Below are positions 33,152-45,440 of a stretch of DNA of 64,000 nucleotides, in pieces. Each line of letters starts with the position of its first letter. The stretch's first letter is position 1. A program made the translations under genes and the position numbers. The stretch is from Ailurus styani (taxonomy: Eukaryota > Chordata > Mammalia > Carnivora > Ailuridae): the NCBI GenBank assembly GCA_002007465.1, contig LNAC01001805.1:29953-93952 (forward strand), read 5' to 3'. The notes beneath the pieces are model-generated. The model searched no databases. It was not told where the DNA came from and saw only the letters and a list, made by a program, of their open reading frames with translations.

Positions 33152-33421
33152 AATACCTTTCTGTCTCCTTCAGTTCATGCACTGAACAATGAAGAGGCAA
33201 TCCCATTAAGTACAGCAAATGGATGGTGGGAGGAAAATTAAGTAATTAGGAACACAGAAAATAGAACATCTGGTGAATAACATTATAGCAGTGTTCAAGA
33301 TCTTTCCTTCGGTTAAGATAAAAAAGAACACATACCTGTTTTGATCTCCTTCTTGCCCTAAGTTCTTTCAGATTGTCTAAACTCTAAGCATCTTGCCAGC
33401 CATTTTTCAGGGTATGTCTTA
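33152..33421. other. Unassigned spacer
   Basis: Nothing recognised. Confidence 0.4.
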
Positions 33422-33436
33422 AAAAAATGTATTTGA

Positions 33437-33670
33437 GTAGGGTAACTGGGTGGCTCAATCAGTTGAGTGTCAGACTCTTTTTTTTGGCTCAGGTCATGAT
33501 CTCAGAGTCATGGGATTGAGCCCCATGTTGGGTTCTGTGCTCAGCACAAAGTCTGCTCAGAATTCTCTCTCCCTCTTCCTCTGTCCAGCACCCTGCTCGT
33601 GCATGTGCACACACTCTCTCTCTGTCTCTCTCTCTCTGTCTCTCTCATATAAATAAATAATAAAATCTCT
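33437..33670 (+). mobile_element. Can-SINE, older type (CAATCAGTTGAGTGTC head), sense
   Basis: Duplications AAAAAATGTATTTGA (33422-33436) and AAAAAACATATTTGA (33671-33685). The CT-rich block has TGTCTCTCTCTCTGTCTC expansions. Confidence 0.93.
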
Positions 33671-33685
33671 AAAAAACATATTTGA

Positions 33686-33875
33686 TTATACTGTGTAAAC
33701 CCCCATAAATAAAAAATACTAGCATATATTTTTTAAGAAAAGTATCATATCAATTTGTTACTTATGACAGTGTGGCAAACACCTCATAATCTAATTTTTT
33801 AACCTGGCAGTGATTACAATTATAAAATTTAAACAACACCTTGCTTCTCTTTCTCTGGGTATAAAAAGAAGAATT
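33686..33875. other. Unassigned spacer
   Basis: Nothing recognised. Confidence 0.4.
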
Positions 33876-34238
33876 ATGAACCAAAGTGAATAAATATCAA
33901 TCTGCTTTGTAATTCAGTATCAGCAAAAACCATCATTTTCTCTAGTAAAATTTTAGTTTATAATGCTCCTCACCACCTACCTGCCAGAGGATTTAAGAAA
34001 AAAAAAAAAAAAAAAAACTTAGTCATTTAATCTGGACACAAAGTTGTTGCATCTAAGGNATGAACCAAAGTGAATAAATATCAATCTGCTTTGTAGTTCA
34101 GTATCAGCAAAAACCATCATTTTCTCTAGTAAAATTTTAGTTTGTAATGCTCCTCACCACCTACCTGCCAGAGGATTTCAGAAAAAAAAAAAACAAACTT
34201 AGTCATTTAATCTGGACACAAAGTTGTTGCATCTAAGG
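33876..34238. repeat. Direct duplication of about 180 bp joined by a single N
   Basis: Copy 1 (33876-34058) and copy 2 (34060-34238) both run from ATGAACCAAAGTGAATAAAT to GTTGTTGCATCTAAGG. They differ by three substitutions (GTAATTC/GTAGTTC, TTTATAAT/TTTGTAAT, TTTAAG/TTTCAG) and by the A-run, which is longer and pure in copy 1 and shorter with a C in copy 2. The join is one N at 34059, so a haplotype or contig-overlap artefact is likely. Confidence 0.95.
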
Positions 34239-34660
34239 AAAAATCAGCAAATTTAAAGTCTCCAGTATTCCTAGAATTTGTCAGAGGGCTGATAGAGACA
34301 TCATCTGATCAGGCATTGAGGTCCCCTGCATTGGCCATCTGGAGTGTGACTGGAGATCAGTAAATCAGGAGATAAGTCTCAACAGCCGAGTAAAACACAG
34401 TCATTAATTTCCAAAGGTGGTAACAACAACTGTGGAAGAAGATCCTGAAATTAAATTACAGTTAATGCCTGCATTACTCCAGGGATATTGCCACTGCTCC
34501 TTCCAAAAAGAATGCTATTTCTGGAACATGGTCACTTGAATTTCCTAACTCAGAAGAAAATCTGAGCTTGTGTCACATCTGAAGAGCTCAGCTTTTATAA
34601 TGCTTTGCTTGATTTATTAGAGTTGTAAAAGAAAACATGTTTCCTCTGCTCGTAACACTT
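34239..34660. other. Unassigned spacer
   Basis: No element recognised. Confidence 0.4.
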
Positions 34661-34664
34661 CTGA

Positions 34665-35706
34665 CACCAAAGGTGTGGGGCAGGGGGGGAGGTCTTCCCA
34701 TACCCACCAATTCTCCAACTCTCTGGATACTAGCTGGGTGTCTTACAACTCGGTTCTGACGTTAACTACCTGGAGTTGGTGCAGACCCCACAAGTTAAGA
34801 GCTCAGTTCCAGGGCGCCTGGGTGGCTCAGTTGGTTAAGCGGCTGCCTTTGGCTCAGGTCATTATTCCAGGGTCCTGGGATCAAGCCCCTCATCGGGCTC
34901 CCTGCTCAGTGTACTCTCTCTCCCCCTCTGCCTGCCGCTCTGCTTACTTGTGCTCTCTGTCTCTCTGTCAAATAAATAAGTAATATCTTTAAAAGCAATA
35001 GCTCAGTTCCACCAGACTATTTCCACTTTACACTGCAGTCACAAATCTCAGGGTTGTCTCCTTTGTTTCTGACCAACTGGCTATAAATTGGAGGTTTCCA
35101 CAACTCTCTCCCCAGGTTTGATAATTTGTTATAATTGCTTACAAAACTCCAGGGAACATTTACTTATGTTTACTGGTCTATTATAAAGAATAGATGAACA
35201 GACAGATGAAGAAGTATACAAAATGAGGTCCTGATGGATTCCTAGTGCAGGATCTTCTGTCCCCATGGAGTTGAGGTGGGCCATCCTCTCAGCGCACAGA
35301 TGTAATCACCAACCTGAAAGCTCCCCAACTCTGTAGTTCAGGGATTTGGTGGGGCGGGGGGTCATCACATGGACAAAATCAATTATTATCTCAGTCTCTA
35401 GCCCTTCTCCCCTCTCCAGAGGATGGTGGGATGGGACTGAATTTTCAAATCTCCTAACCTTGGCTTAGTCTTTCTGGTGACTAGCCCCATCTCAAAGCTA
35501 TCCAGGAGCATACCTAGAATCACCTCATTAGAACAAGTATGCTTCTATCTCCCAGGAAATTCTAAGGAATGTCAGAGGTCTTTGTAAGATGCAGCTATGA
35601 CCTCCCCTCCTTATCCATCTCACAGGAAATTATAAGGGCTTTAGGAGTTTAGAGTATCAGGAACTGGTTATAGAGACCAAATATATATTTCTTATTATAT
35701 CACAAG
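34665..35706 (+). mobile_element. ERVL/MaLR-like LTR, sense, interrupted by a SINE
   Basis: GGTTCTGACGTTAACTACCTGG, GGTTTGATAATTTGTTATAAT, TCACCTCATTAGAACAAG, CCCAGGAAATTCTAAGG and AAATATATATTTCTTATTATATCAC recall a known old LTR class. The exact family is not assigned. The two parts join across the SINE at 34812-35000. Confidence 0.55.
34812..35000 (+). mobile_element. Can-SINE, GTTGGTTAAGC type, sense
   Basis: Perfect duplication GCTCAGTTCCA at 34801-34811 and 35001-35011. Confidence 0.94.
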
Positions 35707-38390
35707 ATGTGTATAGTCATTCTCTTTCAAATTGTTTTGCTTTTATGAAGGTATACTCTGATACTGAAAATAAGGATCCTACTTTTCATATTCTTGCAGA
35801 GTAAGAAATATTTTCTTTCTCAGCTGCCTGGGGCATGCCCTGGCAGATTATCAGGAGACAGAGGGAAATACAAGATCAAGCCAGAGAAGCCTGAGTTCGA
35901 GTTGCAAACTCTGGACCTCATATTTCACTCCTGATTCTCACTCTATGATTTTGTATAATGACTCTTGATGCCTGCTTCCTCTGTCTTGACACTGAGTTTC
36001 CACAAATAGATTTATACACAGAAAATCCAAAATAGACAACCTGATGGGTGCTGTGGCCATCTTGTTCTAACAGAAATCACACTGGAGATGAATCTATGAG
36101 ATCACTCTTTTAGGGGGTGATCCTATGAAAGAAGTCACCTCTCTGGCTCCAACCAGCCTATGATGGGCCAAGCTTTACTATGCCTAAGACTTCAGTCTTT
36201 TCCTTTTTCAACTGGATGAGGTTGAGCTCTCATATTCTTTCAACATAGAAATAAACTCACCCTGAACAGAAGCCCTGATGTCCTTGGGTAAAAAACTGAG
36301 GATCATTTCCTAGATATTATTGTTTTCAAAAGTTAACTCTGCAAATTAAATGCTGAGATTATAGGAGGTTTTAATAAATGACAACTGTCCCTGTTTTAAA
36401 AGCCAAATAGTCACTTAAGAATATGGCAAAGCAAATATTTTTGCATTGTCCTGAGAAATAGCTGTGTCAGGAAAATAAAAGTCTTCTTTTATGTAAAATC
36501 AGCACAATTTATTTTTCATTTTTGAAAATGTACCCAACACTGTATTTGCTTAGTTACATCCTGAACATTGCCAAAAATCACCAGTGTATCCATACTGCAG
36601 GTTTCACTTCACCAGTTGAGAAAAGAAAATTTTCCACTTCCCTAAAAGCACACACATTTTTATTTACCTTCATGTGTGGTTTTATTGAATACATCTCAAT
36701 TAAAACACATACACACACATACACACACAACAACTTAGAGCAATTACTGGATGAAATGACCATGTGTGTGATTTAAAATGTAAAGACTGCTGTCTCTGTC
36801 CTTAAATTACATGTAGTTTAGAGGAGCTGAAGGTCATTAACATAAGTGAATTTCATCCATGATAAGCTAGTCGTGTGTTGAGGTCATAAACAGCTCCCAA
36901 ATCTAGCTGCCGAACAACAAAGCTTTGTTTCTTGCACATGCTCCCCATCCATCACAGCTGGGAGGGAACTCAAGTGTTTGGTTACTCAAGCCCTCTGTTT
37001 GATAGAGCAGCCATCATCGCAAATGTCACTCAGTGCTGTGCACAGAGTCCTAGTGCATCTCGCGTGGGAAATTAAATCTTCCATTGTTCCTCCCGATCTT
37101 TAAGGGACCAATCATGGGTCCAATTATAATCATGGGTCCAAACAGTAGAAAGCTGGAAATGTTTGAAGACACATCTTAATGACACTTACATAATAGGAAG
37201 AGTGAAATGGGCAGCATGTATACTGACAAGTGTGGTACTATGGGGTCAGGACAGGAGAAGTCCATGGATGATGGCAGTGGCAGTGAGGAGGAGCATCTCA
37301 GGTGAGTTCTTGGATGAGAAGACTATTGAGGGCACTGGCAGTACTCCCAGCATTAGAATAATCAGAAAGAAAAATACAAATTATAGGATTAGAGATATAT
37401 GAAAGTAATTAACATTTGAGGGATATTTGAACCTTCATACAAATGAGATTTGTTGAAGTATTTTAGGATAGAATGGTAGAGATTGAGAAATCAAAACTGG
37501 AAAACTTTGGCAAGAATAAAAATCTAAATAAGATCAGTTGTAGGTACCCAGCTTCTTATGGAAAATGGGACAATAAATCATGAGGCTGCCTCCTACTCCA
37601 TTAGACAAAAGCAAGAGTGTCAGAGTTCTCTGTGGACTGTTCGTAGCATCCCTCTGGTTATGAGAATACATTCTTATTAAATGTGTTCTTAAAGTGGGCT
37701 ATTCTATACATTTGGTTGATTCTTTGATATTTCGCATTTAGTTGTATCTCAGAACAGGTTGCCTGTACTGTGGTCTATAGAAAAATAGCCTACCAGGAAA
37801 TAAATGATATTATGAGATGAAAATCAGAATTGTGGCCTGCCTCATAAAGATGGCAAATATTACAAAGGGAAATACCCTGACCTTAAAAATAGGAAATGTT
37901 GAAAAGCACCGATGCACTCATCTACACTGAGGTAATTGATTAAAATATCCCTCTCGAACTTCATGCTGCTTAGAGAAAGTTTCAGGGCACAGTAGAACCA
38001 TGATATGAAACAAGACTCAATCTAGTACAGTTTCTTCTGGACCTTGGTGTCTATGCTTGTCAAAACTGATTGATAAAATGTAGGAGATTAACTGGCTTTA
38101 CTGATATTAATACCCTTTAAAAAGAGCAAAAGGGAAAAAAATTAGCTTTATGGATTCCCTAAAAGGATTATTTTAATGATGCCATGTAATTTTATAAAGT
38201 CTATTCTTAATATTTGGTGAGCAAAAAAAATTGTATTTCAATTACTCAGAGGAAATAACATTCACAACAAATTCAGCACACTTCTTTTTTGTTTATCAAA
38301 GGGGTAACAGACACAAGCCTTGAAACATGGGCACTACTAAGACGTTTCATTGCTCCAAGAGTCCTAGGGTAGTAGGAATTCATTCGCTCA
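35707..38390. other. Unassigned DNA, 2.7 kb
   Basis: Mostly single-copy-looking sequence. A short imperfect ACACAT run lies at 36704-36730. The 84- and 79-codon frames (36522-36776, 37163-37402) have no recognisable domain. One of the better places to look for conserved non-coding sequence. Confidence 0.4.
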
Positions 38391-38935
38391 TAAAGACATA
38401 CCTAATGATTATGTACTATGTTCTAGGCACTATGTTGATCACGAAGTTTAAGATGTGTTAAAGATGAAGAAGAAATGTGGTTGCTGCCCTCATAAAGCTT
38501 AAGAAGAATGCAAATAGCAATTATAAACTGGGAGAAATGTAGGAATGGAACTAATGGCTAATGCACTAACTACAAAGAGGTGAGAGCCTCCTTTTAGATG
38601 GGGAGGGCAGAGAAAGGTTTTAAGCCAAGACTTGAAAGATGACTCAGTATCAGCCAGTGAAGGGGCAAAGCTGAGAGAGAATGGGAGGACAAGACCCTCC
38701 AGACCAAGAGAATGGGGTAAGTAAAGGCCTTTTCTGGAAAATAACACAAATCAGAAGGAATATTACCTAAGGAATAGGTGACATAGTTTTGGAGGATGGA
38801 GAAAGTGAACCAGACATGCTGAGGAGACACAGAGTCAGTAGGTGCATGGAGAGAGGAGGCAGGTGGGAGGGAGGAAAGGGACAGGTTGGAATGATCCAAA
38901 CCTGAGCCTACAGAACTGTGGCCAGATCTTCAAGG

Positions 38936-39289
38936 ACAACACTGCTGGTGGTGCTAGTTCCGGGGGCTCTGAAGGGATTCCAGAAGCCTCAGAACAGATA
39001 GTGACTGGCTCTACTCCTGCAAATGGGGTGAAGGGCCTTCACCCAGGCAACACTAAAGGAATAGAGCGTAGGGGATTAGCAGACCCCCACCCCAGATCTG
39101 CCATCCAGCACCCCCATGGGGAGCCCCAGGAGCAGCCAGGGACAGAGGTGTGACTTGGACCTCCAGGTCGGCATGAGAGCAGTGTGGAGAGTCACTGACA
39201 GGCACAGAGACACAAACACAGGGGCAGAGGGCAAGCCCCTGTGGCTACAGTGCAGATGAGACATGAGATTACAGGAGAGAGAGACCACA
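38936..39289. other. GC-rich unassigned block inside the L2
   Basis: About 350 bp markedly richer in G and C than its neighbours, with a 103-codon plus frame (38842-39153) crossing into it. No family is recognised. It could be an insertion or an unrecognised middle part of the L2. Confidence 0.4.
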
Positions 39290-39374
39290 CAGGGCCTCCC
39301 AGCCCTAGCAGGAGTTTGACTTTAATAAAGCACAAGTGAAATTGTTGAAGGGCTTCCATCTGAGTAACGTCAGT

Positions 39375-39580
39375 ACTAACAGCAGCCACAGCAGCACTAT
39401 TGACTGTGACCTTGCAATGTTCCAGGTTCTATTCTAAGAGTTTTGCATTTAATTCCTATAACAATCCTATGGGGCCGAAACTCTTAGCCCCATTGTACAT
39501 AGAAGAGAACAGAGTCACAGAGAAGCTGAGTAACTTGTTCAAGGTCACACAGTTAGGAAGAAGCAGAAAAGATATCGAAG
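39375..39580 (+). mobile_element. MIR, nearly complete
   Basis: CCAGGTTCTATTCTAAGAG, CATTTAATTCCTATAACAAT, CTTAGCCCCATTGTACAT and AACTTGTTCAAGGTCACACAG are classical MIR blocks in order, inserted in the antisense L2. Confidence 0.85.
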
Positions 39581-39690
39581 AGATTTGTACATGTGTATCT
39601 TGTGGCCAGCCTATGATTTACTAAGTAAATAAATCACTCTGGCTGTTGTGTGGAAAATGCACTGAGGAAGACAGTCAGGCTAAGAATCAC

Positions 39691-40399
39691 TGCTGAAAAT
39701 AAAAATCATAAGTACCACTAGGCTTTCTCATAAAGACTAGTCACACTGTGGAAGTAATGAGCAAGTTGAAATAAAGATTCAGCCTCCCAAAAATAGACTA
39801 TCTTCTTTTACATTCCAAGTTTTCAAAGCTTGCCAGCAATTCAGGGTCCTGATTAACTTGGGAAGGAGGGATGATGACCATCAAAAATACTGAATCACAC
39901 TTGTAGGACATCGAGTATCAGAGGACAGTAGCTCCATTGGTGGATGTTTTCTTTCATACCGAGGAATAGCTATCATCCCTTTTTTTAAAAAAATAATAAT
40001 ATAAAAACTTTTAATAAAAACTCATGGGGAGTTGAAACACAATCCTATTTTATATAATCCCTTTTTATACATAAGGAATATAAGCCTAAGTTACAGATGT
40101 CACCCAGAGAAACATGGGATTAAAGCAGCAGATTTTCTGGTATATACTTGTCCTTCTTTTCACCCAAGAAGCAATCATAATGTCAGGTGGTCCATACATC
40201 CTACAGACACCTGGTCTAGTGCTACAGAAGCCTAGAGAGGTACTTGATGAGCTCAGCCCAACTTGGAGCAAGGAACTAGGGTCAAAGAAAAAACAATTCA
40301 AGATTTGGGCCTCAAAGGGAGATTAGAAGTAACATTAGAACTGGTTTCTAATGCTTCATCGGTCTAGGAATTGACCATAAGAGCATGTGGCTCCAGCTC

Positions 40400-40438
<39 letters not shown>

Positions 40439-41262
40439 ATATGTGTGTGCCTCTACTAAAGACTGGTCTTAACCATTTAGAGTGAGCCAAGGAGACTAGG
40501 ACTTGGAATGGAAGTGAATTTATAAAACTTTGCAAAATAGATTATTATTGAATTATTTACTATTTCTGGATTGACCTGCAAAGGAAATGAAACAAAAATT
40601 GTATTTGCAAACTTGTAAGAAAAATATTTTAATTTAATTCTGTAATAAGATCCAGTGTGGTTGGGATATTTTGATTAAATATGATAAGCATATAAGCTGG
40701 ACTTTCACTACCTTTGCAGTTTGCTTCCTCCTAATTAAAAACATAATTCTTGAAGAGTCACAGTAACATGCTTTTCTGTTAAGTCAACATATACCATAGG
40801 ACTGGGTGGGAAGGTAGATAACTTAAATGTTTGCATTTATTAAATCACTAGAGGATAGTACATTTAGAGTTTGCTAAGTAGTGATAAAATATATTTGGAA
40901 AATGTAATTGAATGCCTCTTTGATCACTGACCAGTGATATTTCTGATTATGGCAAGTAGGCTATATTTTTTAATAATTATTAAGTGGATTTAAAAAATGT
41001 GTTTGGATAAAATTAATGGGGAAATGAGGATGACTTTTACCAAATAAATATTTTGAACTCTAGGATCAGATCATATAAAGAAATGTTAAACTGAAAGTGT
41101 TATTTCTGGTACTACTTGATTTGCAAACCTGGTGTTTAAGAAGGCATAGTTTAGTGATTTCAATTCAGAGATTCAGAGAGCTGGAAAGAGTATTTATCCC
41201 ACCCATGTAAAAGAAAAAGCCTATAAAACTTCAAATTAATTACTTAAAAAATAAAATCTATT
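39691..41262. other. Unassigned DNA
   Basis: AT-rich, with no recognised family apart from the GT microsatellite. The frames of 67-71 codons look random. Confidence 0.4.
40401..40449. repeat. (GT)n microsatellite
   Basis: GTGC, then about 16 GT units, then CATATGTGTGTG. Confidence 0.95.
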
Positions 41263-41277
41263 AGAAAGATGAAACCA

Positions 41278-41490
41278 GGGCACCTGGGTGGCTCAGTGGG
41301 TTAAAGCTGCTGCCTTCGGCTCAGGTCATGATCCCAGGGTCCTGGGATCGAGGCCCACATCGGGCTCTCTGCTCAGCGGGGAGCCTGCTTCCTCCTCTCT
41401 CCTCTCTCTCTGCCTGCCTCTCTGCCTACTTGTAATCTCTCTCTGTGTGTCAAATGAATAAATAAAATCTTTAAAAAAAAAAAAAAAAAA
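41278..41490 (+). mobile_element. Can-SINE, young type, sense
   Basis: Perfect 15-bp duplication AGAAAGATGAAACCA at 41263-41277 and 41491-41505, and an A-run of about 18. Confidence 0.96.
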
Positions 41491-41505
41491 AGAAAGATGA
41501 AACCA

Positions 41506-42480
41506 TAGAGTAAATAAAACAAAATCTAAAGAGAGACTGGACCAGCAGGGAGAAACAGGTCTTGGGTATTTGCTTACCTGGGACAGACACTACTAAATAC
41601 TAGTGAACAACTGGTAAAAAGAGTAAACATTTTTAACAAATTGCTGAAGACTGAATGTGGGCTAATAAAATGTGTGAAGCCCCTATGGGCTGCAGACTTG
41701 AAGGGGTTATAACATCTTGGAGATTTTCCCTCCAGGAGTCCACCAAGTGTCCACAGGGGAAAAGCTCAAAGATGATGCTGGCTGGGGTTGGGGAAATTGT
41801 AGTGACTTAAGGGCTCCTGTGGAATTTCACTGTAGATGAGAGTAGAACAGAATTCACTGAGATCCATCACCCCTAAGGAACAAAAGACTTTCCTGCAGGG
41901 GGAAGGCACCAAAACCATAGCCTAAGGGCACTGCTGGCCACCCACTGAAACTGCAGGAGGGAACAGAGGGTAAAAGAGAAGGTCAGACACTGGGGAAAGG
42001 GCAGGGATATGTGTGAAGACATTTCATCTGGAGATGCGGCAGGAGTACTTGGGAAGTCCACACTTCCAAGGTCAGGGTCACAGTGCCTGCCCAGGGCTGA
42101 GGATCAACCAGAACATCAGAGGGAACTCCCCTCTTCCTTCACTTACCAACAGGGTAACAAGCAGTAGAAGAAAAATCATCAGTTAAAACATCTAACAGAT
42201 CTGTAAGAGACAGATGTATCTGTGGGGAAGCATAAAGAGAAGACCCAAAGCTAAGCAGGGAGACATAGGTACCAGAGAAATTTGAAGTTGCAATGGTGCA
42301 CTGATGTTAACCACAGCAACAACAAACTACACATCTAGCCCAATTCCTAAGAAGATTAACATAACATGCCATGCTAAAGACCTAGCAGAAGGAAAAGCAT
42401 GCTCATTTCCAAGCATAAAATATATATACCACAGTATCTACTGTCCTATATAAAACATCAGCCTTCAACAAAAAAATTAC
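41506..42480. other. Unassigned DNA, possibly 5' part of an old L1
   Basis: The stretch near 42460-42490 (CAGCCTTCAACAAAAAAATTAC) and the preceding gene-free purine-rich region could be L1-related and lead into the L1 fragment at 42485. Not certain. Confidence 0.35.
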
Positions 42481-42615
42481 AAAACATGCATACTGTTGAT
42501 GGGAATGCAAAGTGGTGCAACTGGCATGGAAAACAGGTTCCTCAAAATATTAAAAACAGAACTATCATAGGAACTAGCAATCCCATTTCCAGAAGAATTA
42601 AAATCAGGATCTCAA

Positions 42616-44151
42616 TAATAAAAGCAGCATAGTACTGGCACAAAAATAGATGCATAGATCAATGAAACAGAATACAGCCCAGAAACTAACCCCTGTTTAT
42701 ATGCTATGATAAAGGAAACAAGAATGTACAATTGGTAAAAGTTTTTTCAACAAAAGATGCTGAGAAAACTGGACAGCTATACATTAAAAAAAATGAAACT
42801 GGACCACTTTTTTATACATTACATGAAAATAAACTCAAAATGGATTAAAGACCTAACTATAAGACCTGAAACCATGATAATCCTAGAAGAGAACACAGGT
42901 AGTAATTTCTCTAATATTAGCCATAGATATAGTTTTTAAGATATGTCTCCTAAGGCAAAGGAAACAGAAACAAAAATAAACTATTGGGGCTACATCAAAA
43001 TAAAAAGCTTTTGCACAGCTAAAGAAACCACCAACAAAACAAAAAGGCAACTGACTGAATGGGAGAAGATATTAGCAAATGATATATCTGATAAGCTAAT
43101 ATTAAAAATATATAAAGAACTTATATAACTCAACACTGGAAAACCAAACAATCTGATTAAAAATGGGCAGAGGATCTGAATAGATTTTCCAAAGAAGACA
43201 TATAGATGGTGAACAGGCACATGAAAAGTTGCTCAACATCACTAAGCATCAGGGAAATGCAAATCAAAACCTCCTCACACCTGTCAGACGGGATAAAATA
43301 AAAAAGATAAGAAATAACAATTGTTGGTGACAACGTGGAGAAAAAGGAACTCTTGGTGGGAAGGTACCAATTTGCATTCAGCACAGCAACTGTGAAAAAC
43401 AGTATGGAGGCTCCTCAAAAAATTAAAAATATAAATACCAAGTAATCCAATGATTCCACTACTGGGTATTTACCAAAAGCAAACAAAAACACAAATTCAG
43501 AAAGATATATGCTTTCCATGTTTATTGCAACATCATTTACAACAGCCAAGATATGGAAGCAACCTAAGGGTCCATCAGCAGATGAATGGATAAGGAAAAT
43601 GTGGTATATGTACACAATGATCTATTACACAGCCATAAAAAAGAATGGGTCCTGCCATTTGCAACAACATTGATGGACCTGGAGTATATTATGCTAAATG
43701 AAATAAGTCAGACTGAGAAAGATAAATGCCATATGATTTCATATATATGTGTCATTTAAAAAAATGAATATGTGACTGTTCATTAAATAAGTGAATGAAC
43801 AAACAAAACAAACAAAAAGCATAATCAGACTTATACAAACAGAGAAGAAACTAACAGTTGCTGGGGGGTGGAGAGGGGTAGAGATGGACAAAATGGGTAA
43901 AGGAGAGTGGAAGTTACAGAGTTCCAGCTATGGAATGTATAAATGTGGAGATAAAAGGCACAACATAAGGAATATAGTCAAAGATATTATTGTAGCATTG
44001 TATCATGACAGATGATAGCTACACTTGTGGTGAGCATAGTATAATGTATAAACTTGTTGAATCAGTATGTTGTACACCTAAAACTAACATGTGTTATTGA
44101 CATTGTGTGTCAACTATTCTCAAATACAAAAAGTTTTTAAAAAGAAAAAGG
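42616..44151 (+). mobile_element. L1 (L1MA-like) ORF2 and 3' UTR, 5'-truncated, nested
   Basis: A 1.5-kb insertion bounded by AAATCAGGATCTCAA (42601-42615) and AAATCAGGTCTCAA (44152-44165). It runs from GGCACAAAAATAGATGCATAG through GGGCTACATCAAAATAAAAAGC and ATTCCACTACTGGGTATTTACC to TTGTACACCTAAAACTAAC and an A-rich tail. Frames are broken by stops and indels. Confidence 0.93.
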
Positions 44152-44259
44152 AAATCAGGTCTCAAAGAGATATTAGTACTCTTATGTTAATCTCAGTACT
44201 TTTCGTAATAGCCAAGATTTGGAAACAACCTAAGTGTCATGAATGGATGAAGGAAATGT

Positions 44260-44298
44260 GGTATATACCTAAATGGTATATACCAAATGGTATATACC
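44260..44298. repeat. Triplicated palindrome GGTATATACC
   Basis: Three perfect copies of the 10-bp palindrome at 44260-44269, 44275-44284 and 44289-44298, separated by TAAAT and AAAT, inside the older L1. Confidence 0.97.
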
Positions 44299-44660
44299 TA
44301 CTCAGCCTTAAAAAAGTAATTCTGTCATATTTAACAATACAGATGAACCTTGAGGGAGAACACTATGCTAAGTGAAAATAGTCAATCACAGACAACCAAA
44401 TAGTACATGATTCCACCTATATGTGGGTCTAAAAGAGTCAAATTCATAGAATCAAAATGTGGAAGAATTGTTGCCAGGAGCAGAGGGGGAAATGGAGAGT
44501 TATAAATCAACAGGGATAAAGTTTCAGTCAAACAAGTTGAATAAGCTCTAGAGATCTGTATAATATTGTATCTATAGTCAACATTAATAGATTATACACT
44601 TAAAAATTTATTAAGTTGATGTTTAATGCTCTTTTTTAAATGAAAAAATAAAATAAAAAA

Positions 44661-45200
44661 TATAACTGAGGGAAAGAGCAATTTAACCCAAAATCTAAGA
44701 TGGAAAAAGAGAAAGAGAAAAAAATTAACACAGGTTTTATTGTCATTGTTTATTATAATTCTTAAATTCTGGGTGTATTTATATGCAAAATGGAATATTA
44801 TATGCAAAAATGGAAGTGTTTTGGATGGTATCTTGAATGTAATAAGCATATTTTAGTAAAACAAATGTTTTTTATTCTTCACTTTGTATAAACATAGTCA
44901 TTCCATTTAATGCAAATATGTATATTCACATTCAGAATTTTTAATTCTGATACAATATTCTTGAAACTTTATTAAAGGATATATGTCATTACTGTAGTAA
45001 AAAGGAGCTTATCTACACATAGAGCTGTATCCCGAAACAAAATTTTATTTAAATTTTTAAAAATTAGTTTAAACTAGTTCTAATTTAGAACATTTTCCCT
45101 GATTTTGCACCACACTTATTTTATACTCACACTGAAGTAATAAAGTCAGGGAAAATTTTTAAGTGATAATAGCTCAAGTAAAAGAATAGGTCTTCACTTA
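44661..45200. other. Unassigned AT-rich DNA
   Basis: Nothing recognised. Confidence 0.4.
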
Positions 45201-45214
45201 AACAATGACACTTA

Positions 45215-45428
45215 GGGGTGCCTGGGTGGCTCAGTGGGTTAAAGCCTCTGCCTTCAGCTCAGGTCATGATCTCAGGGTCCTGGGATGGAGCCCCGCATCG
45301 GGCTCTCTGCTCAGCGGGGAGCCTGCTTCCTCCTCTCTGCCTGCCTCTCTGCCTACTGGTAATCTCTCTCTCCGTCAAATAAATAAAATCTTTAAAAAAA
45401 AAACAAAGCAAACAAACAAACAAGAAAG
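45215..45428 (+). mobile_element. Can-SINE, young type, sense
   Basis: Perfect duplication CAATGACACTTA at 45203-45214 and 45429-45440. The tail is rich in AAAC units. Confidence 0.95.
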
Positions 45429-45440
45429 CAATGACACTTA

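Larger units (their letters stand above)
38395..39690 (-). mobile_element. L2 (LINE-2), antisense, in three pieces
   Basis: The piece 38395-38935 carries TATGTTCTAGGCACTATG, GCTGCCCTCATAAAGCTTAAG and AGTAAAGGCC. The piece at about 39290-39372 has GGCCTCCCAGCCCTAGCAGG and GGGCTTCCATCTGAGTAACG. The piece at about 39626-39690 has AATCACTCTGGCTGTTGTGTGG. These follow antisense L2 order and are separated by a GC-rich block and a MIR. Confidence 0.65.
42485..44660 (+). mobile_element. Older L1 ORF2 end, sense, split by a younger L1
   Basis: The left piece (42485-42615) holds TGTTGATGGGAATGCAAAGT and AGCAATCCCATTTCCAG. The right piece resumes at 44152 with AATAGCCAAGATTTGGAAAC, CTACTCAGCCTTAAAAAAG and CCACCTATATGTGGGTCTA, to about 44660. 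The two join through the duplicated AAATCAGGATCTCAA. Confidence 0.88.
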
